Source: Bryobacterales bacterium (GTDB taxonomy: Bacteria; Acidobacteriota; Terriglobia; Bryobacterales; UBA6623). Taken from it: DNA of 64,000 bases. The DNA lies in assembly GCA_028819215.1 (NCBI GenBank), contig JAPPMG010000007.1, positions 1 through 64,000 on the forward strand, written 5' to 3'. Within the stretch, counting starts at the first letter, position 1; every line of letters starts with the position of its first letter. Position numbers and translations under genes: made by a program. The notes beneath the pieces were generated by a model, which was not told where the DNA came from, made no database searches, and saw only the letters and a list, made by a program, of their open reading frames with translations. Shown here piece after piece: positions 34,500 to 43,768 of the stretch.

Positions 34500-35915
34500 A
34501 TGGAGATGCTCATCGCAGGGGGCTGGACCGGCGGCTCCGGCTCGATCCCGGTCCTGAATCCATACGACGGCAGCGAGGTCGACACCGTGCCGCGCGCCTC
34601 CAACGCCGACATTGACCGCGCCATCGCGTTCGCAGTGGACGGCGCCACGAAAGTCAAGGCGCTGTCGGGCTACGAACGCTACCACATGCTGATGAAGGCT
34701 GCCGCTCTGATGGAAGAGCGTCTCGAGGACCTGGCCCGCACCATCACGCTCGAGGAGGGCAAGATCATCGCCGAGGCCCGGCTCGAAGTGGACCGCGCCC
34801 GGGAAACCATCATCGGCTCGGCCGAAGAGGCCAAGCGGCTCGGCTCGGAGGTCGTGCCGCTGGACGGGGCGCCGGGCACCGGAAACCGTTTCGGCTTCAC
34901 GCTGCGCGTGCCATGTGGCGTGGTGTTGGCGGTGACGCCATTCAACTTCCCGCTCAATCTGGTATGCCACAAGATCGGCCCCGCTTTCGCGGCCGGCAAC
35001 AGCGCCATTCTCAAGCCCGCCACGGACACGCCCCTGGTGGCGCTGAAGTTCGCCAGGCTGCTGCTGGACGCGGGCTTGCCTCCCGAGGCCATCCAAGTCG
35101 TGACCGGCTCGGGCAGCGAAGTCGGGCGCCAGCTCTGCTCGGACCCGCGCATCCGCAAGATCAGCTTCACCGGCAGCCGCGACGTCGGCGAGGCCATCTG
35201 TGGCATGGCCGGGCTCAAGAAGGTCACGATGGAGCTCGGCAGCAACTCGCCCGTCATCGTCCTGCCGGATGCCGATCTGGACAAGGCCGCGAACGCCATC
35301 GTGGCGACCGGCTTCGCCAACGCGGGCCAGGTCTGCATCAGCGCCCAGCGCATTCTCGCCCACGAAACGGTTTACGGCGACCTGCTCGACAGCCTCGGCC
35401 CTCGCGTGCAGGGCCTGCAGACGGGCAACCCGCTCGACGACGACGTCCGCGTCGGACCCATGGTGCGCGAGAACGACGCGATCCGCGTGCAAGAGTGGAT
35501 CCGCGATGCCGCCGCGACGGGCGGCCGCCTGCTGGCCGGAGGAGAGCGCGACGGCGCGATCGTCGAACCCGCCATCGTGGCCGATGTCAGCCCGGACATG
35601 CGCATTTCCTGCGACGAACTGTTCGGTCCGGCCGTGGGCCTGACGCCGTTCGAGTCGGTGGACGCCGCAATCGCCAGCGCCAACGACACCAACTACGGCC
35701 TGTCGGCAGCGATCTTCACCGAGAGCCTCGACAATGCGATGCGCTTCGCCAAGGAAGTCGATTCGGGCAACATCCATATCAACTGGGGCACGCAGTGGCG
35801 GGCCGACCTGATGCCCTACGGGGGCCTGAAGGAGAGCGGCTTCGGCAAGGAAGGCCCGCGCTACGCGGTCGAAGAGATGACCGAGACCAAGATGGTCGTG
35901 ATGCACCTGCCCTGA
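34500..35915 (+). CDS. NAD(P)-dependent aldehyde dehydrogenase
   Basis: 471 residues from ATG 34500 with AAGGAG 12 nt upstream. Visible ALDH motifs: TPFNFPLNLV, FTGSRDVGEAI (cofactor loop), the catalytic Glu in MELGSNSP, the nucleophile Cys in GQVCISAQR, and the late FGPAVGLTPF and GLKESGFGKEGP boxes. ELGSNS plus GQVCISAQR fits the lactaldehyde/phosphonoacetaldehyde/non-phosphorylating glyceraldehyde-phosphate group rather than betaine aldehyde dehydrogenases. It oxidises an aldehyde to an acid in the cytoplasm. It is divergent from the thyX-like gene; no pathway partner is beside it. Confidence 0.92.
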   Translation: MEMLIAGGWTGGSGSIPVLNPYDGSEVDTVPRASNADIDRAIAFAVDGATKVKALSGYERYHMLMKAAALMEERLEDLARTITLEEGKIIAEARLEVDRARETIIGSAEEAKRLGSEVVPLDGAPGTGNRFGFTLRVPCGVVLAVTPFNFPLNLVCHKIGPAFAAGNSAILKPATDTPLVALKFARLLLDAGLPPEAIQVVTGSGSEVGRQLCSDPRIRKISFTGSRDVGEAICGMAGLKKVTMELGSNSPVIVLPDADLDKAANAIVATGFANAGQVCISAQRILAHETVYGDLLDSLGPRVQGLQTGNPLDDDVRVGPMVRENDAIRVQEWIRDAAATGGRLLAGGERDGAIVEPAIVADVSPDMRISCDELFGPAVGLTPFESVDAAIASANDTNYGLSAAIFTESLDNAMRFAKEVDSGNIHINWGTQWRADLMPYGGLKESGFGKEGPRYAVEEMTETKMVVMHLP

Positions 35916-36046
35916 TCGCGCGAGCTTCCGCAGCTCCTCGCTGCAGCGCTCGGGGCCGGCGCGCGCCCGCGCTACGATGAGGCTGGCACTGCCGTCGGCC
36001 GGCCGCTGCGACCGGCCGTAGCGCGTTCGCCAATCCGAGAGAACTG

Positions 36047-37444
36047 GTGCGAGTGCGAGGGCGGCTGTTTCACGGGGATGCCCTCCGATTCCCGAAGTCC
36101 TACCCCCTGCGGCTGATCTGCCTGGCCCTGATCGGGGCGGTCATCTGGCTGGCCTCGGAGCCGGAAGGTGTCAGCGAGCACGGCGGCGACGTCACCGCGT
36201 TCCTGCTGGCGTTTTCGGTGATCGTGCTTGCGGCCAGGGCGGGCGGCGAGATCTTCGAGCGGCTCAATCAGCCCGCTGTGCTCGGCGAGTTGGTATTCGG
36301 CATCCTGCTGGGCAACCTCGGGCTCTTGGGACTGGAAGCCGAGGCCCTGCGCGACACTCCGTTCCTTGCCGTTGCCGCCGAGATCGGGGTGATCCTGCTG
36401 CTCTTCCAAGTCGGCCTCGAGTGCGACTTGGACGACCTGCTGGCGGTTGGTCCGTCAGCGGTCACGGTTGCCGTGATCGGCGTCGCGGCACCGCTGGCGC
36501 TAGGCTTCGCGGTTTCATCCGTCTTCATGCCTGAAGACGTCGCGTGGTACGCGCACCTGTTTGTCGGCGCCACGCTCGCCGCGACCAGCGTCGGGATCAC
36601 GGCGCGGGTGCTGAAGGACCTGGAACTGATCGAGAAGGCCGAATCCAAGCTCGTCCTCGGCGCAGCCGTGGTCGACGACATCCTCGGGCTCGTCATATTG
36701 GCGTTCATGCTCGGCTTGGTGCACTCCGCAGATCAGGGCACGAGCGCTAGCTTCAGGCTGATGCCGCTGATCCTGATCGGCGTCAAGGCGGTCGGCTTCC
36801 TTGCGGGCTCGATCCTCATGAGCCGCACGATCATCATGCCGATCATCTCGCTGGTAGAGCACTTCAAGTCAAAGTCCGGCGGTATCGTGCTCTCGGTAGC
36901 GTATTGCTTCGTGATGTCGGCCCTCGCCGAATTGGTAGGCCTAGCCGACATCGTCGGCGCCTTCGCGGCAGGACTGGTCATCGACCGGGCCATCACCAAG
37001 TACTTCGGCGGCAAGGAGCCGCTGCACAGGATCGAAGAGTCCGTCACACCGCTCTGCGCCGTCTTCGTGCCCGTGTTCTTTGTCTACATGGGCATGCGCG
37101 TGGAGCTGTCGCTGTTCGCACACCCGGCCGTGCTGGTCTTCGCCGCGCTGCTGAGCGTGACAGCAGTTGTCAGCAAGCTGATCTGCGCGCTCGGCGTGCT
37201 CGACAAGAGCCTCAACCGCATCGCGGTCGGCGTGAGCATGATCCCCCGCGGCGAGGTGGGCCTGATCTTCGCCGGCGTCGGATCCTCGGCGATGGTCTCC
37301 GGCGAGCCGCTGTTCTCGGCTGAGACGTTCTCCGCCATAGTCGCCATGGTCATGCTCACAACCTTGCTCACGCCGCCGCTCATCGCAAGGGCGTTCGGGC
37401 GCGGCGGGCAGGGCATTTCGGGCTCGCAGGCCGCCCAGGCCTGA
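36047..37444 (+). CDS. Cation:proton antiporter (CPA2 family)
   Basis: 465 residues with about twelve to thirteen spans, GTG start. The CPA2 signature is clear: NQPAVLGELVFGILLGNLGLLG near the N-terminus, LLFQVGLECDLDDL, the LGAAVVDDILGLVILAFML helix with the paired Asp residues that bind the ion, and PVFFVYMGMRVEL. There is no cytoplasmic TrkA-N or RCK domain, so it is a NapA/KefB-type exchanger core. It exports Na+ or K+ in exchange for H+ for pH or ion homeostasis. Stands alone between the aldehyde dehydrogenase and the FGE-type gene. Confidence 0.92.
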   Translation: MRVRGRLFHGDALRFPKSYPLRLICLALIGAVIWLASEPEGVSEHGGDVTAFLLAFSVIVLAARAGGEIFERLNQPAVLGELVFGILLGNLGLLGLEAEALRDTPFLAVAAEIGVILLLFQVGLECDLDDLLAVGPSAVTVAVIGVAAPLALGFAVSSVFMPEDVAWYAHLFVGATLAATSVGITARVLKDLELIEKAESKLVLGAAVVDDILGLVILAFMLGLVHSADQGTSASFRLMPLILIGVKAVGFLAGSILMSRTIIMPIISLVEHFKSKSGGIVLSVAYCFVMSALAELVGLADIVGAFAAGLVIDRAITKYFGGKEPLHRIEESVTPLCAVFVPVFFVYMGMRVELSLFAHPAVLVFAALLSVTAVVSKLICALGVLDKSLNRIAVGVSMIPRGEVGLIFAGVGSSAMVSGEPLFSAETFSAIVAMVMLTTLLTPPLIARAFGRGGQGISGSQAAQA

Positions 37445-37459
37445 CCTTGCAGAGCGCGG

Positions 37460-38338
37460 CTACGAGGCGTCGCCGGCGCAGCGGAATCCCAAGTTGTTCA
37501 GGCCCGAGTCCGGCGCGGTCATCTGCCTTGCAGCGACGCGGTAGCCCTGGCAATAGTTCTCGCTGCAGAGCCAGCTGCCGCCGCGCTGGACTTTCTGATC
37601 ACCGGTCCGCGGACCCTTCGGATCGTCCACCGGCGAGTAGCGGAAATAGTCCGGGGCATACCAGTCCTGCACCCATTCCCAGACGTTGCCGGTCATGTCG
37701 TACAGGCCGTAGCCGTTGGCCGGGAACTTCTTGACCGGGCCGTGGCTGCCGTAGCCATCCAGCGTGCGATCTTCGTTCGGGAATATGCCCTGCCACAGAT
37801 TCGCATGATGGACGCCGCCAGGGGTGAGCTCGTCACCCCACGCGTACTTGGCACCCTCTAGGCCGCCACGGGCGGCGAACTCGAACTCCGCCTCCGTCGG
37901 CAGGCGGGCACCGCGCCAGTCGCAGTACGCCACGGCGTCATCCCAAGAAAGGTGCACCACGGGATAGTCGGACATCTGCTCGTGAGACGATCCCGGGCCG
38001 TGCGGGCGGCGCCAGTCCGCCCCGTCCCCCTTGGTCCAGCCGTTGCGGCGCGGGTCGAAGACGCCGGACCAACCCAATCTCTCGGACTCGGTGACGTAGC
38101 CGGTTTCGTCGGCGAAGGCGGCGTACTGGCCGTTGGTAACCTCGTGCTCGTCCAAGTAGAACGGACTCACGCGGACCGGATGCTCCGGCCCTTCGAACGG
38201 CTCGCCGTCATTGGTGCCCATCATGAATTCGCCGCCCTCCACCAACACCATTCCGGAGACATCGGGAGGTGGCCCGGAGCCGCACGCGATGCACAACAGC
38301 GTGGCACCGCCAGCCGCAAGAAGCGCTATGCGTAGCAT
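37460..38338 (-). CDS. Formylglycine-generating enzyme (SUMF1) family lipoprotein
   Basis: 292 residues from ATG 38338. The N-terminus (LRIALLAAGGATLLCIAC) looks like a lipoprotein signal with Cys as the mature start. The FGE-sulfatase domain follows: GGEFMMGTND, HEVTNGQYAAF, RLPTEAEFEFAARGG, YDMTGNVWEWVQDW and RGGSWLC. Both active-site cysteines of true FGEs are kept as C-x4-C in GGSWLCSENYCQGYRVAAR. FGE oxidises a sulfatase cysteine to formylglycine using O2 and copper. No sulfatase lies in the window. TATAAT ends 7 nt before the ATG, so the transcript is probably leaderless. Export of an FGE is unusual and may mean a different target. Confidence 0.88.
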   Translation of the reverse strand: MLRIALLAAGGATLLCIACGSGPPPDVSGMVLVEGGEFMMGTNDGEPFEGPEHPVRVSPFYLDEHEVTNGQYAAFADETGYVTESERLGWSGVFDPRRNGWTKGDGADWRRPHGPGSSHEQMSDYPVVHLSWDDAVAYCDWRGARLPTEAEFEFAARGGLEGAKYAWGDELTPGGVHHANLWQGIFPNEDRTLDGYGSHGPVKKFPANGYGLYDMTGNVWEWVQDWYAPDYFRYSPVDDPKGPRTGDQKVQRGGSWLCSENYCQGYRVAARQMTAPDSGLNNLGFRCAGDAS

Positions 38339-38421
38339 CCGCAGTATTATACGCGAGCAAAGCGAAGCCAAAAGGGGCTAGGCTTAAGGAAGGGTTTGAG
38401 CCCGCCGGGAATACCCGCGTC

Positions 38422-40398
38422 ATGCTAGGCCGTCGCAAAATCCGGTCGTGCGTACTTTGTACGTTCGCAGCGCTTGCGCTCGTCGGCACCAGTGCGGCAG
38501 AAAGCCTGAGCTGGCGGCGCTTGGGCGGTTCCGGCGTGGCGGCCGGTCTGGCCGGTCCGGCCGGCGGATCCGTGCAAGACGTTTGGTTCTCGGCGAACGG
38601 CCGCACCCTGTACGCTTCGCTGCAGGGCAGCGGAACATGGGCGAGCACCGATCTCGGCCTGAGCTGGCAGCCTGCCGACAGTGCTGCAGCGGACTTCCCG
38701 GCCGCCTTGGAGAGCGCCCGCCAAGCGGGCGGTTCCACCGCGGTGGTGCGCAATCCCTACAGAGCCGGAGTGGCCTACGCTCTCGGGGAGCACCTGTACC
38801 GCTCCGACGATGGCGGCAGCGAGTGGACCAACCTCACCGCCATCGGCGGCAACTCCCTGATAGGACGCTGGCAGTCCGCGCTGGCGATCTCCCCGACCGA
38901 TGCGGACGTAATCGTGGTCGGCAACTCGATGGGCTTGTGGAAATCCCACGATGCCGGCGTGACCTGGAGCAGCCTCAACTCGAGGCTGCCCAACTTCCCG
39001 GCCGCGCGCTTCCTCGCCACCAGCGCGGCCACGGCGCCCTCGCTCGCGGCACCGCAACTGGGGACGCTGGAGCTGATTCGCACGGCGGCGGGCCGCACTT
39101 GGCGCGCCACCACCGGCTCGCAGTTCGCGGACAGCGGCATTCCTGAAGCCGAAAGGACTGATCCGTCGATCACAGCGAGATTCCTGCCCCCGGGATACGC
39201 GGTCTCGCACCGCGTATGGCGCGACGGCAAGCCGGTCTCGCCCAGCCTGACCGGCTGCGCTTCGGAAGCGGGCTGCGCCGGTCAGGCGATCAGCGCGTTC
39301 GCCGCTAGCAACGGCCTCTGGGCCGGCACCTCGAACGGCAACATTTGGGTTTCGGCCGACGGCGGCGCGAATTGGGAGCGGGTCTGGTCCGATCCGTGGG
39401 GCGCAGCAGTGACGAGCCTGTGGGTCGGTGCAGAGCCGCAGGCTGCCGCACTTGCAACGGCGGGCGGCCGGATCCTGCGCTCCACCAACGCGGGCAGATC
39501 GTGGTTCGACATCACCTCGGACCTGCCGGATTCGAGCTGGGCGGCGGTGCAAGGCCATCCCGAGGCCTCGGCCGTCTATGTCGCAGGGCCGCTCGGGATC
39601 TACTTCGCGAATGTAGACCTGGCGCAGCCAGGCCCGGCGGGTTCGTGGTCTGCGATTACGGGAAACCTGCCCGGGGGTTCGGTGGACGACCTGGCCATCG
39701 AGCCGAGGCGCGGCCGCCTGTACGCGGCCGTGCCGGGCTTTGGCGTCTATTGGGCCCTCGCTCCACGACTGGACGAGGCGCTGCGGGCGCTGAGCTCGGC
39801 CGACCTGGAGGGCCGGCCGGCTGCACCCGGTAGCCTGCTCACCATCTTCGGGACTGAGGCCTTGAGCGCCCGGGCCGCCGGCAGGTCCGCGCCGATTCTT
39901 GAAGCTGCCCGAGGCCGGACACAGTTGCAAGTGCCCTTCGCGGTGGAAGGTGAGTCGTTGCGCCTGCAGCTCAACACGGGGGATGCGAGCCATGTGCTCG
40001 ACCTCCCGCTAGCCCAGGTTTCACCCGCAGTGTTTATCGTCGATGGCGAGCCGCTGATCCTGGACGCCGCAACAGGGGCGCTGGTCGGGTGGCACCGACC
40101 GGCTCAGCCAGGCGCCAACGTGCTGGTCATGATGGCTGGTCTGGGCGCTGTCCATCCGCCGTGGCCGGCCGGCCTGCCCTCCCCCAGCAGCGTAGCCCCG
40201 CGTCCGGTTGCCGACGTGCAGGCACGGCTCGGAGGCGTTCCGACGAAGGTCGCCTCGATGCAACTCGCTCCGGGGTATGTCGGCATGTACCTAGTGGAGC
40301 TTGCGATTCCTCCGACTGCGACGCCGGGCGAGGCCCAGCTGGTGATCGAGGCAGACGGACAGCCAAGCAACACTGTCGGCCTAGTTATCGGCCGCTAG
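38422..40398 (+). CDS. Secreted beta-propeller protein with C-terminal TIGR03437-like domain
   Basis: 658 residues from ATG 38422; the longer frame overlaps the divergent FGE-type gene. Signal peptide CTFAALALVGTSAAES. The body holds Ycf48/sialidase-like (BNR) repeats with S-x-D-x-G-x-x-W boxes (STDLGLSWQ, SDDGGSEWT, SHDAGVTWS, SADGGANWE, STNAGRSWF), forming a propeller to ~residue 440. The C-terminal ~230 residues match the pattern of the Solibacter-family domain TIGR03437 (PGSLLTIFGTEAL, TQLQVPFA, PAVFIVDGEPLILDA, GLGAVHPP, LAPGYVGMYLVELAIP). Probably an extracellular or surface protein of unknown function. Ends 14 bp inside the convergent alr. Confidence 0.85.
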   Translation: MLGRRKIRSCVLCTFAALALVGTSAAESLSWRRLGGSGVAAGLAGPAGGSVQDVWFSANGRTLYASLQGSGTWASTDLGLSWQPADSAAADFPAALESARQAGGSTAVVRNPYRAGVAYALGEHLYRSDDGGSEWTNLTAIGGNSLIGRWQSALAISPTDADVIVVGNSMGLWKSHDAGVTWSSLNSRLPNFPAARFLATSAATAPSLAAPQLGTLELIRTAAGRTWRATTGSQFADSGIPEAERTDPSITARFLPPGYAVSHRVWRDGKPVSPSLTGCASEAGCAGQAISAFAASNGLWAGTSNGNIWVSADGGANWERVWSDPWGAAVTSLWVGAEPQAAALATAGGRILRSTNAGRSWFDITSDLPDSSWAAVQGHPEASAVYVAGPLGIYFANVDLAQPGPAGSWSAITGNLPGGSVDDLAIEPRRGRLYAAVPGFGVYWALAPRLDEALRALSSADLEGRPAAPGSLLTIFGTEALSARAAGRSAPILEAARGRTQLQVPFAVEGESLRLQLNTGDASHVLDLPLAQVSPAVFIVDGEPLILDAATGALVGWHRPAQPGANVLVMMAGLGAVHPPWPAGLPSPSSVAPRPVADVQARLGGVPTKVASMQLAPGYVGMYLVELAIPPTATPGEAQLVIEADGQPSNTVGLVIGR

Positions 40399-41539
40399 GA
40401 GCGCCGGTATACTGGCGCGGCACCCGTTGGGTGATGCGGCACAGCACCTCGTAGGGCACGGCGCCGATCCGATCCGCGACGGTGCCGGCGTCGAACGGCG
40501 CGGCTCCCAGCAGCACGGCCTCGTCACCCACCCGCGCAGACATCGCGGCGCTGAGGTCGATGATGGTCAGATCCATGCTGATTGCGCCGACGATGGGACA
40601 GCGCGCACCTCCGAGCAATACCTCCCCGCGATTCGAGAGACGCCGGTCCAGCCCGTCCGCAAAGCCGACCGCGAGGGTTCCGACGCGCATCGGCCGGGGC
40701 GCGACGAACGATGCGGCGTAGCCCACGGCAGTGCCTCGGGGCAAGTCGTGCACGGCCGCGAGTCGGGCGCGCCACTCCAGGGCGGGCACCAAGCCGCTGG
40801 CCTTGCCCGCGCCGCGCCCCACGGCATTGAGCACGAAGCCGTACAAAGCAAGGCCCGGCCGGGCCATCGTGCAGTTGCGCCGCAACCATGCGTCCCCCGC
40901 CCGATGGATGATCGCGGCGCTGGAGCAAGAATGCACGTAGCGCGGCGCCAAACCGGCCTCGCGCAGCGCCCTTAGCTGCCGCTGGAACAGCTCGTTCTGG
41001 CGCTCGGTCTGGTCGGAGTCGAGATTTTCGGGCGAAGCGTAGTGCGTGCCCACCCCCACCACGTCCAGGGCAGCGCACTCGCGCAGCTTGTCGAGCAGGG
41101 CAAGCGGCCCGGAGCCGTTGCCGGGAACGAAGTCCAGGCCGAGTCGATTCAGGCCAGTGTTGAGCATCAACTGGCAGGGCAGCCTCCGTCCCAAACGCCC
41201 GGCTGTCTCGTTCCAGCTCTCTAGCTGCTCTTGGGAGCTGACCATCGGATAGATTCCCCGCGCCGCTGCTTCGCACTCGTCTCCCGGCTCGAGGCCGCCG
41301 AGCACCCCCAGCGTCCCGGACAGCCCCGCCGTCCTCAACTGGACCGCTTCCTCGAGCGTGGCGACCGCGAAATGACGCGCGCCCGCCCCGGCTAGGGCGC
41401 GGCTCACAGCGACCGCTCCATGCCCGTAGGCGTCGGCCTTCACAACGCACATCAGGATCGTCGGCTCTCCGACGATCCGCTTCAGGTGTTCGTAGTTCTT
41501 GCAGATCGCGCCGAGATCGACGATGGCACGGGTCCGCAT
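40385..41539 (-). CDS. alr: Alanine racemase
   Basis: 384 residues. Makes D-alanine for peptidoglycan using PLP. The PLP lysine is in CVVKADAYGHG (~K34) and the catalytic tyrosine in TAVGYAASF (~Y264); ISMDLTIIDL and a DEAVLLG box complete the C-terminal beta domain. TAGATT ends 7 nt before the ATG, with no Shine-Dalgarno, so it may be leaderless. It is 49 bp past argS on the same strand. All key residues are present. Confidence 0.95.
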   Translation of the reverse strand: MRTRAIVDLGAICKNYEHLKRIVGEPTILMCVVKADAYGHGAVAVSRALAGAGARHFAVATLEEAVQLRTAGLSGTLGVLGGLEPGDECEAAARGIYPMVSSQEQLESWNETAGRLGRRLPCQLMLNTGLNRLGLDFVPGNGSGPLALLDKLRECAALDVVGVGTHYASPENLDSDQTERQNELFQRQLRALREAGLAPRYVHSCSSAAIIHRAGDAWLRRNCTMARPGLALYGFVLNAVGRGAGKASGLVPALEWRARLAAVHDLPRGTAVGYAASFVAPRPMRVGTLAVGFADGLDRRLSNRGEVLLGGARCPIVGAISMDLTIIDLSAAMSARVGDEAVLLGAAPFDAGTVADRIGAVPYEVLCRITQRVPRQYTGAPSGR

Positions 41540-41588
41540 TGGACTGAATCTAGCACGCGCGAGGCGCGTTCAAGCGGCGCGAGACGAT

Positions 41589-43580
41589 TTACATCCTCGT
41601 CGGCACGGGCATGCCCATCACGGACATCTGATCTGCCAGTTCCCGGTGCGCCAGGCGCACGATTGCCAGCAGTACAGCCTTGCGCTCTGGATCTTCCTCG
41701 TTGAGGATGTGCGTGTGGTGATAGAAGTTGCTGAACGCCTGGGCCGCCTGAAAGGCGTTGCGGGCTAGCTGCGCCGGCTCGCCGGACTCGGCGGCGCGGG
41801 CGGCGGCCCAGCGCGACATCGACATTTTCAGCACGAGCTGCCACAGGCTCTCGTCCTCCAAGTGCCGCTGCAGGCTGACGGGCGGCGGCAGCTCTCCGCT
41901 CTCGGACCCGCCGCCGGAGGCCGCGGCGTGCTTGCGCAGGATGTTCCCGGCTCGGACGGCTGCGTATTGAAGGTACGGGCCGGTCTCGCCCTCAAACGCC
42001 AGCGCTTCCTGGAAGTCGAATGCAATGACTGTGTTGCGGGTCACCCGCAGCATGAAGTAGCGCAGCGCCCCGACCGCGATCTGCGCGGCAATCTCGCGGC
42101 ATTCCGCCGCGGCCAGCTCGGAGTGACGGCTGCGCACCTCGTCGAAGGCGGTGTCGACCAGCAGGTCCAGCAGGTCGTCCGCCTTCACGCCCAGCCCCTT
42201 GCGCCCGGACACCTCGATATACGGCTTGGTCCGGTCCGTCTCGCTGAGTTCGATGCCGAGTTGCGCGCAGCAGCGCGGAGACAGCGCCACCATCTCGTAG
42301 GCGAAATGGATGCTGGCCCGGGCCTGCTGTTCGAACCCGAGCGCCTCCAAGGCTGCCCGCACCACGTCTTGGAGGTACGACTGCCGGACGTCGATGACGT
42401 TGTAGACCTCGTCCGCGCCGCCGAACGAAGGCGCATCGGCCGATCCGCCGTCGGCTACCGTCACCCAAGTTCCTTCCGCCAGCGGGACTTGCGCCGGCTT
42501 GTATCCGAAGTCCTTGCCCGCGAGCAGTCCGAACTTCCACAGCTGGTAGGCAATGTCCTTGCCGACGTACGTGACGGTGCCGTTGGAGCGCACGATCACC
42601 TTGTCCGCGTCCGGCGCTTCCTCGTCGGCGCCGGCGGGCTCGCCCTGCGAGGCGTCGGGGGATCCGCGGAACGCCGTGGCGGGCATCACCCAGCAGCCGG
42701 CGTTCTTGCCGGCGTTCTCGAAGTAGATCGCGTCCCGCTGCTTGAGCAGTTCGAAGGCTGCCGACCAAAATCGCAGCTTGAGAATCTCGCTCTCGCGCGG
42801 CAGGACGTCGTACGCGACGCCAATGCGCCTCATCGTGGCCAAGTGGCAGGCCGTGATCGCATCCGCGACCACCGCCCCGAGTTCGGCGATCTCGCCGTCG
42901 CCGGATTCCAATGCATGCAGGGTCTCTGCGCGCCAAGCGATGGCCTGCTGGTCCTTGGCCGCGAACAGCCGCGAGATCTCGGCGTACAGGTCCCAGCACA
43001 GATGGTCAAAGCGGATGCCGGGATCGGCCGCCAGGCCGCGCACTGCATCCGCGCCTTGGTTTCGAAGGTAGTGAAAGGCGGCCACCACGTCCGCCACCTG
43101 CACGCCGGTGTTGTCGATGTAGTTCTGCACCTCGACAGTCCGGCCGAGCGAGCGCAGCAAGCGCACCAAGGTGTCGCCGAGCACGGCGTTGCGAAGATGG
43201 CCGATGTGCGCCGCCTTGTTGGGGTTGATGTTCGTGTGCTCGACGATCACCTTGGCCGTTCGTGCCGCGACGGCCTCGGGCCCCGACAGCACGGCGGAGG
43301 CATAGGCGGCCCGGTCAAAGCGGGCGTTGACGTAGCCGGCACCCGCCGCCTCGAGCGAGCGGATGCCTTCGATTGGCGGGACTTCGGCGACCAGCTCGGC
43401 AGCGATCTGGCGCGGTGCCTTGCGCAAGACCTTGGCAAGGCTGAAACAGACCGGGGTGGCGAGGTCTCCGTGCTCGGGCTGGCGAGGCAGCTCGGTCACC
43501 ACCTCGACCTGCGCGGCGTAGCGATCCGAGATATGTGCCGACAGTGCCGCCTGCAGGCGGTTCTCAAGCGTCAGCAACAT
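41589..43580 (-). CDS. argS: Arginyl-tRNA synthetase
   Basis: 663 residues from ATG 43580; an in-frame codon 6 positions upstream is possible. The class I HIGH motif reads NPNKAAHIGHLRN in the family's typical form. The second motif is the GLGVKADDLLD region rather than a canonical KMSKS, as usual for ArgRS. The C-terminal DALR anticodon-binding domain contains LQYAAVRAGNILRK and ends in LADQMSVMGMPVPTRM. It charges tRNA-Arg. A ~45-residue insert with acidic ADEEAPDADKV (~350-365) is a common feature of acidobacterial ArgS as far as I can tell. Divergent from the GH15 gene. Confidence 0.95.
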   Translation of the reverse strand: MLLTLENRLQAALSAHISDRYAAQVEVVTELPRQPEHGDLATPVCFSLAKVLRKAPRQIAAELVAEVPPIEGIRSLEAAGAGYVNARFDRAAYASAVLSGPEAVAARTAKVIVEHTNINPNKAAHIGHLRNAVLGDTLVRLLRSLGRTVEVQNYIDNTGVQVADVVAAFHYLRNQGADAVRGLAADPGIRFDHLCWDLYAEISRLFAAKDQQAIAWRAETLHALESGDGEIAELGAVVADAITACHLATMRRIGVAYDVLPRESEILKLRFWSAAFELLKQRDAIYFENAGKNAGCWVMPATAFRGSPDASQGEPAGADEEAPDADKVIVRSNGTVTYVGKDIAYQLWKFGLLAGKDFGYKPAQVPLAEGTWVTVADGGSADAPSFGGADEVYNVIDVRQSYLQDVVRAALEALGFEQQARASIHFAYEMVALSPRCCAQLGIELSETDRTKPYIEVSGRKGLGVKADDLLDLLVDTAFDEVRSRHSELAAAECREIAAQIAVGALRYFMLRVTRNTVIAFDFQEALAFEGETGPYLQYAAVRAGNILRKHAAASGGGSESGELPPPVSLQRHLEDESLWQLVLKMSMSRWAAARAAESGEPAQLARNAFQAAQAFSNFYHHTHILNEEDPERKAVLLAIVRLAHRELADQMSVMGMPVPTRM

Positions 43581-43768
43581 CGGTCCGAAAGCCCGCAAGG
43601 GCGGAGCTGGCAGGATCTGCGCGCTCCCGAAATTCGGAGTCTAGCACAGGGCTAACGAGGCCGTTGCAAGGGCAGCTTGCGCTTCGTCGGCGATGCAGGC
43701 CAACTGGATTGACAGTTGGCGCGGGCGGCGGGTAGACTGCGATACCCTGCGTCGAGCCGGGGAAGCCC

